DNA of 5,236 nt from an uncultured Clostridia bacterium (GTDB lineage Bacteria > Bacillota > Clostridia > TANB77 > CAG-508): assembly GCA_947629965.1 (NCBI GenBank), contig CANRFS010000095.1, positions 1-5,236 on the forward strand. The letters are read 5' to 3'. Position numbers and translations under genes: made by a program. Under the pieces are notes generated by a model, which was given only the letters and a program-made list of their open reading frames with translations, was not told where the DNA came from and did not search any database. This document shows, piece by piece, positions 1 to 5,236 of this stretch (its first letter is position 1; each line of letters begins with the position of its first letter).

Positions 1-110
1 ATCTAAAGGATAAGAAAAAAAGTAAAATAAAACTAGTAGAAAATAAGGATGATCCAAAACCAAGTAGATATATGTTTATTTATAAATGTTTAAGAAATGT
101 ATTTAGATAA
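1..110 (+). CDS. C-terminal end of an unidentified upstream gene (5' truncated)
   Basis: An open frame enters from the left edge (complete codons from base 3) and ends at TAA 108-110, giving 35 residues. The tail is strongly basic (it begins LKDKKKSKIKLVENK and ends CLRNVFR) and contains no motif I recognise. It is believable as coding because it runs to a stop just before a good ribosome binding site and a same-strand gene, with only 16 bases between this stop and the next start. Its place suggests another polysaccharide-assembly protein, for example a glycosyltransferase, but the fragment is too short to assign a family. The alternative is that it is a chance open frame, which is less likely given the operon packing. 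Confidence 0.6.
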   Translation, partial: LKDKKKSKIKLVENKDDPKPSRYMFIYKCLRNVFR

Positions 111-111
111 A

Positions 112-116
112 AGGAG
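112..116 (+). promoter_or_regulatory. Ribosome binding site deciding the glycosyltransferase start
   Basis: AGGAG lies 10 bases before ATG 127. The longer in-frame alternative, ATG 97, lies inside the end of the upstream gene, has no purine-rich site before it, and would add ten residues in front of the conserved beta strand that normally opens a family 2 glycosyltransferase. The site therefore favours 127. Confidence 0.8.
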
Positions 117-126
117 TTTTATTATA

Positions 127-1068
127 ATGTTAATTTCAATAATTGTACCTATATATAATTGTGAAAAATATTTACCTAGATTATTAAACAGTCTTATAAA
201 TCAAACATATAAAGATATAGAAATCATTTTGATAAATGATGGTTCAACAGATGATTCATTAAGAATTTGTAAAGAGTTTCAAAAAAAGGATAGTCGAATA
301 ATATTATATAGTAAAGAAAATGGTGGAGTGTCGTCAGCAAGAAATAAGGGGTTGGACATATCTAAAGGGGAATATGTAACTTTTATAGATGCAGATGATT
401 ACGTAGATGAGGATTTTATTAGAGTTTTGCAGAGTAATATATCTGGAAATTGTTTAGTGAAAGTTTTTAATAAAAAATTTTGTAAAGAAAAATTTACCAA
501 AGGAGAATTTTTGAAAGTTTTATTAACATGGAAATTAACAGGTGGGTGTTGGGGATATCTTTTTAATAAAAAAATCATAGGTAATATTAAATTTGATATA
601 AACACATCATATATGGAAGATATGGTTTTTGTGGTAGAGTATTTGTTAAATACCCAATATGTAAAATTGATAAATGTAGATATGTATCATTATAAAGCAA
701 AAAAGGAAAGTTTGACATCTTCTAAAAATAATATTGAAAATAAAATGGAAGGATATATCTATTCTATAGAAAAAATACTTAATATTTTGGAGAAAAATAA
801 ATTGGCAACTTCAGAAATCAAAGAGTCATTAGAAAATACAAAAATAGACAATATAGAAGCAGAATTTGGAATGATTGAAAATAAAGAACAAATTGAGGAG
901 ATTATAAAAAATAAAAAAATAATGCAGAGCATCAAAATAAAGAACATTCCATTAAAATATAAACCATTTTTTTATATTCTACAAACTAACAATATAAATT
1001 TAATGTTTAAATATATAAAGACTCGAAAATTTGTAAAAAGGATAGTTAAGGGAGAACTAGAAGAATGA
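127..1068 (+). CDS. Family 2 (GT-A fold) glycosyltransferase
   Basis: This 313-residue protein should transfer a sugar from a nucleotide-sugar donor to a lipid-linked oligosaccharide on the cytoplasmic side of the membrane. The N-terminal catalytic domain (about residues 1-105) starts with ISIIVPIYNCEKYL, followed by the nucleotide-binding INDGSTDDS (36-44), the NGGVSSARNKGL segment (65-76) and the metal-binding DXD region FIDADDYVD (86-94, D88/D90). A later MEDM (163-166) is in the usual place for the catalytic acidic pair of this family. The remainder (about 200-313) is helical, lysine/glutamate-rich and variable, with no obvious membrane anchor. Length is normal for single-domain capsule or EPS family 2 enzymes. 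The start at 127 is chosen over an in-frame ATG at 97 because of the AGGAG at 112-116. Its stop overlaps the next start by four bases, pointing to translational coupling. Donor and linkage cannot be read from the sequence. Confidence 0.93.
   Translation: MLISIIVPIYNCEKYLPRLLNSLINQTYKDIEIILINDGSTDDSLRICKEFQKKDSRIILYSKENGGVSSARNKGLDISKGEYVTFIDADDYVDEDFIRVLQSNISGNCLVKVFNKKFCKEKFTKGEFLKVLLTWKLTGGCWGYLFNKKIIGNIKFDINTSYMEDMVFVVEYLLNTQYVKLINVDMYHYKAKKESLTSSKNNIENKMEGYIYSIEKILNILEKNKLATSEIKESLENTKIDNIEAEFGMIENKEQIEEIIKNKKIMQSIKIKNIPLKYKPFFYILQTNNINLMFKYIKTRKFVKRIVKGELEE
1048..1054 (+). promoter_or_regulatory. Ribosome binding site inside the glycosyltransferase gene
   Basis: AAGGGAG lies 10 bases before ATG 1065 and within the last codons of the preceding gene. 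It supports the overlapping ATGA start (1065-1068) of the pyruvyl transferase-family gene. Confidence 0.7.
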
Positions 1069-2174
1069 AAAGTGTTGGAATAATAACATTTCATAATGCA
1101 CATAATTGTGGAGCATTATTGCAAACATTTGCATTACAAGAAACATTAAAGTGTATGGGATATGAGGTTAAAATAATAAATTATAAAGATAAAGAGATAA
1201 CAAGAAATTACAAATTAATAAGGTATAGTAGGAAAAATCCTTTTAAAACTATAAAATTTTTATATGAAAGTGTTAAATTTTATAAAATTAATAAGCAAAG
1301 GTATGATGCTTTTAATAACTTTATTAATCATAATTTAAGACTTACAAAGCTATATCAAAATACGAAAAGTTTAAAAGAGGATTTTCCAAAGTTTGATTAT
1401 TACATAACTGGGAGCGATCAAGTGTGGAATGTTAAACTTATTGGTAGAAAAGCAATTGATGCTTATACATTAAATTTTGGAAATAATAATATAAAAAGAA
1501 TATCGTATGCAGCTAGTATTGGAAAATCCAATATAGACAAAAGATATCAAGAACAATATAGAAAAAATATCTCTAAATTAGATTATATTTCTGTGCGAGA
1601 AGAAACAGCGAAAAGGGTATTGAAGAAAATGATAGATAAACCAATTGAAGTAGTTTTAGATCCAACGTTCTTATTAACAAGAAATGAGTGGGATAATAAC
1701 TTAACAAAATATAAAAAGTATAAAGAAAAATATATTTTGATATATTTAATGGAAGAAAATGAAGAATGCAAAAAAATTGTAGAGTATTTGTCTGAAAAAA
1801 CAGGAATGAAGGTTATACATTTTAAAAGAGAAAAAATCTATAAAAATGAGTTGGACAATGGTTATACATGTGATCCATTGGAATTTGTAAATATGATAAG
1901 ACAAGCAGAATATGTAGTTACAAATTCATTTCATGCAACAGTGTTTTCTATTATATATAACAAAAAGTTTTTTACAATTCCACATTCAAAGGTAAGTTCA
2001 AGAACAATGGATTTATTAAATACAATGGGATTAAAAAATAGAAGTATTTATAATCTACAAGATTTTTTTAATTCAGATTATGATTTTGAAACTGATTATT
2101 TTGAAATTGAAAAAATGATTAGCAAATATAGAGAAAAAAGTCTGAAGTTTTTAGAAAAAGCTTTAAAAGGATAA
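1065..2174 (+). CDS. Polysaccharide pyruvyl transferase family protein
   Basis: A soluble protein of 369 residues with the hallmarks of the polysaccharide pyruvyl transferase family (Pfam PF04230). Characterised members move the enolpyruvyl group of phosphoenolpyruvate onto a sugar to form a pyruvate ketal, which adds negative charge to the polymer. Visible family segments in order: the N-terminal GIITFHNAHNCGALLQTFAL (5-24), YYITGSDQVWN (112-122), ISYAASIG (146-153), the SVREE motif (176-180), VLDPTFLL (197-204), and the C-terminal half-site DPLEFVNMIRQAEYVVTNSF (270-289) with the conserved histidine at H290. SSRTMDLL follows at 311-318. There is no signal peptide or membrane segment. The fold is a two-domain GT-B-like one in known relatives. 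The gene starts within the stop of the glycosyltransferase and is followed 18 bases later by the flippase, so it belongs to the same repeat-unit pathway. The family is diverse and many members in such loci are untested, so pyruvylation is a family-based inference and the acceptor sugar is unknown. Confidence 0.9.
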   Translation: MKSVGIITFHNAHNCGALLQTFALQETLKCMGYEVKIINYKDKEITRNYKLIRYSRKNPFKTIKFLYESVKFYKINKQRYDAFNNFINHNLRLTKLYQNTKSLKEDFPKFDYYITGSDQVWNVKLIGRKAIDAYTLNFGNNNIKRISYAASIGKSNIDKRYQEQYRKNISKLDYISVREETAKRVLKKMIDKPIEVVLDPTFLLTRNEWDNNLTKYKKYKEKYILIYLMEENEECKKIVEYLSEKTGMKVIHFKREKIYKNELDNGYTCDPLEFVNMIRQAEYVVTNSFHATVFSIIYNKKFFTIPHSKVSSRTMDLLNTMGLKNRSIYNLQDFFNSDYDFETDYFEIEKMISKYREKSLKFLEKALKG

Positions 2175-2192
2175 TAGAGTAGGAAGGTATAA

Positions 2193-3638
2193 ATGAAAAA
2201 AAATCAAACTAATCAAAACAATAAAGTAAAAGAATTAATAAAAAATACATTTGTAATTTTTATGGGAAAAGTATCAACACAGTTTATTTCATTTTTATTA
2301 TTGCCGTTATATACATCTTATATAATAACAAGTGAATATGGTTATATAGATTTGATAACAACGTATATATCACTTTTTACAATAATAATAATTGTTCAAC
2401 TTGATATGGCTGCATTTAGATTTTTAATTGATTGCAGGGATGACGAACATGAAAAAAAGAAAGTTATAAGTAATATATTTCTATGCACAATAATTCTTAC
2501 TGTTGTATTTTTAATTATATATTTTTGTGTAAACATAATAATTGAAGTAAAATATATGTGGATTATTTTATTTATAATAATATCCAGTATTTTTTCAAAT
2601 ATATTGTTACAAATTGCAAGAGGTCTAGGCAAAAATATAGATTATTCAATCTCTAGTACGATGGGTGGTATAGTAACGGTTATATTAAATATAGTATTGA
2701 TAGTTTGTTTTAGATTAGGTGGATTAGGCTTATTGTTATCAATGTTAATTTCGAATTTAACTATTTCTTTATATTTAGTATTAAAACTTAAAATATTAAG
2801 TATGATTAATTTTAAGTATAAAGATAAAAAAACAATAAAAGCTCTTTTTAAATATTCAGCTCCGTTGGTACCTAACCAAATATCATTATGGATTGTTAGT
2901 ATATCGGATAGAACTATAATATCAATTTTTTTAGGGATAACGGAAAATGGTATATATTCTATAGCTAATAAATTTCCTTCTATTCTAAATAGCATTTATA
3001 ACATTTTTTATTTGTCGTGGTCAGAACAGGCGTCATTGCATTTCGATGATGATGATAGAGATAATTATTTTAGCTTAATAATTAATAATGGAATAAAAAT
3101 ATTTGGTGCTGTTTGCCTATTAATAATTACTGGCTTGCCTATTGTATTTAATATATTAATAAATCCAAATTATGCAGAATCTTATTATCAGATACCAATT
3201 TTATTATTAGGAGTATTATGTAGTTTGATAGTTGGATTAATAGGAGTTGTTTATGTTGCAAAAAAGATGTCAAAGGAATTAGCGAAAACGTCTGTTATAG
3301 CTGCCATCATTAATGTACTTGTAAATTTAATATTTATTAAGAATTTAGGTTTATATGCTGCATCATTATCGACATTTGTTGCATATTTGGTGGTAATGAT
3401 TTATAGATGGGTTGATATAAAAAAATATATTCATATAACGTTAGAAAAGAAAAATATTTTTATATTAATAATAAGTTTAGGGATAGCAATATATATATAT
3501 TACATAAATATATTTATTATAAACATAATAAGTATTCTAATTTCAATGTTAGTAGTAATTTATATTAATAGACACACTATTTATGAAATTTTTATTAGTA
3601 CAAAAAAATATATGTGTAGAAAACAAATACGTAATTAA
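2193..3638 (+). CDS. wzx: Wzx-type oligosaccharide (lipid-linked repeat unit) flippase
   Basis: A 481-residue polytopic membrane protein of the MATE/MurJ-like polysaccharide exporter superfamily. Its role would be to flip the undecaprenyl-linked repeat unit from the cytoplasmic to the outer face of the membrane. By eye there are about 14 hydrophobic segments, near residues 16-40, 52-74, 95-118, 121-143, 155-174, 178-198, 229-248, 253-275, 301-321, 332-355, 364-383, 385-405, 421-439 and 440-457. The N-terminal pattern (GKVSTQFISFLLLPLYTSYI, then SEYGYIDL at 47-54) is typical of these flippases, as are SISDRTIISIFLG (236-248), NGIYSIANKFP (252-262) and the WSEQAS loop with an acidic DDDDRDNYFS stretch (276-294). 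A short basic tail ends the protein. AGGAAGG at 2181-2187 supports the start. Length is normal for the family. Its presence suggests a Wzx/Wzy-dependent system, so a polymerase should lie elsewhere in the locus. Substrate specificity cannot be deduced. Confidence 0.93.
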   Translation: MKKNQTNQNNKVKELIKNTFVIFMGKVSTQFISFLLLPLYTSYIITSEYGYIDLITTYISLFTIIIIVQLDMAAFRFLIDCRDDEHEKKKVISNIFLCTIILTVVFLIIYFCVNIIIEVKYMWIILFIIISSIFSNILLQIARGLGKNIDYSISSTMGGIVTVILNIVLIVCFRLGGLGLLLSMLISNLTISLYLVLKLKILSMINFKYKDKKTIKALFKYSAPLVPNQISLWIVSISDRTIISIFLGITENGIYSIANKFPSILNSIYNIFYLSWSEQASLHFDDDDRDNYFSLIINNGIKIFGAVCLLIITGLPIVFNILINPNYAESYYQIPILLLGVLCSLIVGLIGVVYVAKKMSKELAKTSVIAAIINVLVNLIFIKNLGLYAASLSTFVAYLVVMIYRWVDIKKYIHITLEKKNIFILIISLGIAIYIYYINIFIINIISILISMLVVIYINRHTIYEIFISTKKYMCRKQIRN

Positions 3639-3639
3639 G

Positions 3640-3648
3640 AAAGGTGAG
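3640..3648 (+). promoter_or_regulatory. Ribosome binding site of the ThDP enzyme gene
   Basis: AAAGGTGAG lies five bases before ATG 3654, in the 15-base gap after the flippase stop. It fixes the start of the 3' truncated gene. The next in-frame ATG (codon 33) would remove the conserved first strand and SPG motif. Confidence 0.75.
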
Positions 3649-3653
3649 TATTT

Positions 3654-5236
3654 ATGGAAAAACATTATTCAAAAGAACAAAATATTCAGATTTTGATAAG
3701 TCTTTTAAAGTTGCATAATATAAAAAAAATTATAGCTAGTCCTGGGGCGATGAATATAAATTTTGTTGCAAGTATACAAAATGATGATTTTTTTGAAATA
3801 TATTCATGTGTTGATGAAAGATCAGCTGCATATTTAGCATGTGGACTTGCTGAAGAAAGCGAAGAGCCTGTAGTATTGACGTGTACAGGAGCTACTGCTT
3901 CAAGAAATTATTTCCCGGGGTTAACAGAAGCCTATTATAGAAAACTACCTATATTAGCTATAACAGCATCTGTACATTTAGGGAAACTAGGACAAGGTAT
4001 ACCGCAAGCAATAGATAGAACAGTTGTACCTAATGACTTGGTAAAATTAAGTGTGCAACTTCCATCCGTATATTCTGAAGAGGATAAATGGTTGTGTAAC
4101 TTAAATGTAAATAAGGCTTTATTAGAATTAAAACGTAATGGTGGTGGACCTGTACATATAAATCTAATAACTAATTTTAGTTATGATTTTTCAGTAAGTA
4201 AATTGTCAGAACAAAGAAAAATCGAAAGAATTGATAACATAAGTAATTTACCAAAAATCACAGTACCTCAGATTGCAATTTTTATAGGTGCTCATTCAAA
4301 GATGAATGAAGAACTTGAAATGGAAATTGATGAATTTTGTGAAAAGTATAATGGAGTTGTTTTAGAGGATAGGACAGGCAATTATTTTGGTAAATATAAA
4401 ATTTTACCCAACATAATTTGTGATCAAGATAGATATTCTTCTAATTTGAAAAATATAGAATTACTAATTGATATAGGGAATATTTCAGGAGCTTATGTTT
4501 CTATAAAGCCACAGGAAGTATGGAGAGTAAATCCTGATGGAGAGATAAGAGATACACATAAAAAATTAAAATATGTGTTTAAAATGGAAGAAGTTGAATT
4601 CTTTAAAAAATATAATTCGATGTGTAAGCAAACAAAGGAATCAACTTATTTTAATGCATGGAAAAAGGAAAGAAGCAAAATCGTAAAAAAAATAGATGAC
4701 GAAAAATTGCCTTTCTCTAATATATGGATAGCAAAAAATACTATCAATAGATTAGCTGATAAAAGTGTATTACATTTGGGAATTTTAAATTCTTTAAGAG
4801 CATGGAATTTTTTTGATACAGATAATGTGATTTATGGATATAGTAATACAGGTGGATTTGGAATAGATGGAATTGTTTCTACAATTATAGGAGCTTCTTA
4901 CGCGAATAGAAATAAAATTATATATGGTGTTTTAGGGGATTTAGCTTTTTTCTATGATATGAACTCTTTAGGAATCCGTGATATAGGGAATAATATTAGA
5001 CTGATGATAATTAACAATGGTGCAGGAACTGAATTTCATAATTATAGTCATAAGGCTACTATAGTCGGAAAAAAGAATAATCAAGATGTAGGAAAATTTT
5101 TTGCGGCAGATGGACATTTTGGTAATAAGTCAGAAAATCTTGTGAAAAATTATGCAAAGAGTTTGGGATTTAAATATATTTGTGCAAGAAGTAAAGAAGA
5201 GTATTTGAATAAAATAAATGAGTTTATAAATGAAAA
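3654..5236 (+). CDS. MenD-like thiamine-diphosphate-dependent enzyme of a polysaccharide locus (3' truncated)
   Basis: The gene stays open to the window edge: 527 complete codons plus two bases. MenD-type proteins run to roughly 550-580 residues, so only a short C-terminus is missing. The ThDP-enzyme plan is visible. The N-terminal Pyr domain (about 1-175) has ASPGAMN (28-34), VDERSAAYLACGLA (53-66) with the presumed catalytic E55, and TCTGATASRNYFPGLTEAYY (76-95). A middle domain spans about 200-345. The C-terminal PP domain (about 355 on) has YSNTGGFGIDG (396-406) and the cofactor/Mg motif GDLAFFYDMNSLG (428-440) ending at IINNG (452-456); D429 and N455 are the likely metal ligands. GDL instead of GDG, and the FGIDG segment, are MenD-like rather than acetolactate-synthase-like. 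Residues used by MenD for its own substrates are mostly changed (see findings), and the neighbours are polysaccharide genes, so a menaquinone role is unlikely. A 2-oxo acid decarboxylation or carboligation making a sugar or a substituent is inferred. Phosphonopyruvate decarboxylase-like activity is another option. The cofactor family is sure; the reaction is not. Confidence 0.88.
   Translation, partial: MEKHYSKEQNIQILISLLKLHNIKKIIASPGAMNINFVASIQNDDFFEIYSCVDERSAAYLACGLAEESEEPVVLTCTGATASRNYFPGLTEAYYRKLPILAITASVHLGKLGQGIPQAIDRTVVPNDLVKLSVQLPSVYSEEDKWLCNLNVNKALLELKRNGGGPVHINLITNFSYDFSVSKLSEQRKIERIDNISNLPKITVPQIAIFIGAHSKMNEELEMEIDEFCEKYNGVVLEDRTGNYFGKYKILPNIICDQDRYSSNLKNIELLIDIGNISGAYVSIKPQEVWRVNPDGEIRDTHKKLKYVFKMEEVEFFKKYNSMCKQTKESTYFNAWKKERSKIVKKIDDEKLPFSNIWIAKNTINRLADKSVLHLGILNSLRAWNFFDTDNVIYGYSNTGGFGIDGIVSTIIGASYANRNKIIYGVLGDLAFFYDMNSLGIRDIGNNIRLMIINNGAGTEFHNYSHKATIVGKKNNQDVGKFFAADGHFGNKSENLVKNYAKSLGFKYICARSKEEYLNKINEFINE

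Noticed and set aside
2175..2192. Possible terminator or promoter between the pyruvyl transferase and flippase genes
   Set aside because: The 18-base gap holds only a ribosome binding site. There is no room for a hairpin plus T-run or for -35/-10 boxes. The 15-base gap at 3639-3653 is the same.
2642..2995. 117-codon open frame on the minus strand within the flippase gene
   Set aside because: It is antisense to a well-supported membrane protein gene, shows no recognisable domain, and is expected by chance where AT-rich hydrophobic codons are read backwards. The same applies to minus-strand frames at 399-605, 759-947, 1583-1771 and 2396-2632.
3045..3056. Four tandem GAT codons as a variable microsatellite
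   Set aside because: They encode an acidic loop (DDDDRD, from residue 285) in a place where related flippases also have an acidic stretch. An in-frame triplet run this short needs no special explanation.
3654..5236. Annotation as menaquinone-pathway MenD
   Set aside because: Overall similarity and the GDL motif tempt this call, but the substrate-binding basic residues are substituted and the neighbours are polysaccharide genes, with no menF, menH, menB, menC or menE in view.

Overview
The window is a dense, single-strand (+) stretch of a surface-polysaccharide (capsule, exopolysaccharide or O-antigen-like) biosynthesis operon from a very AT-rich bacterium. The strong AGGAG-type ribosome binding sites, heavy ATA/AGA/TTA codon use and the gene mix fit a low-GC Firmicute (Clostridium or Lachnospiraceae-like). 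This taxonomic call is an inference from composition and style; no taxonomic marker gene is present.

Layout: (1) 1-110, the last 35 codons of an unidentified upstream gene; (2) 127-1068, a family 2 (GT-A fold) glycosyltransferase; (3) 1065-2174, a polysaccharide pyruvyl transferase-family protein whose start overlaps the previous stop (ATGA); (4) 2193-3638, a Wzx-type polytopic lipid-linked oligosaccharide flippase; (5) 3654 to the window end, a thiamine-diphosphate (ThDP) enzyme of the MenD/decarboxylase superfamily, cut off by the window edge after 527 codons. Gaps between genes are 16, -4, 18 and 15 bases. I see no promoter, terminator, RNA gene, mobile element or CRISPR array, so all five genes are probably on one transcript that starts upstream and continues downstream.

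How the genes fit together (inference from family knowledge): the glycosyltransferase adds a sugar to a lipid-linked repeat unit on the cytoplasmic face of the membrane. The pyruvyl transferase-family protein may add a pyruvate ketal to it. The flippase moves the finished unit across the membrane. The ThDP enzyme most likely makes or modifies a building block or substituent by 2-oxo acid decarboxylation or C-C ligation.

The most interesting item is the ThDP enzyme. It looks like MenD (menaquinone synthesis) in overall plan and keeps the catalytic Glu and the ThDP/Mg site. However, nearly all the basic residues that MenD uses to hold isochorismate and the 2-oxoglutarate-derived group are replaced, and no menaquinone gene is nearby. 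It is best read as a polysaccharide-locus ThDP enzyme with an unknown substrate.
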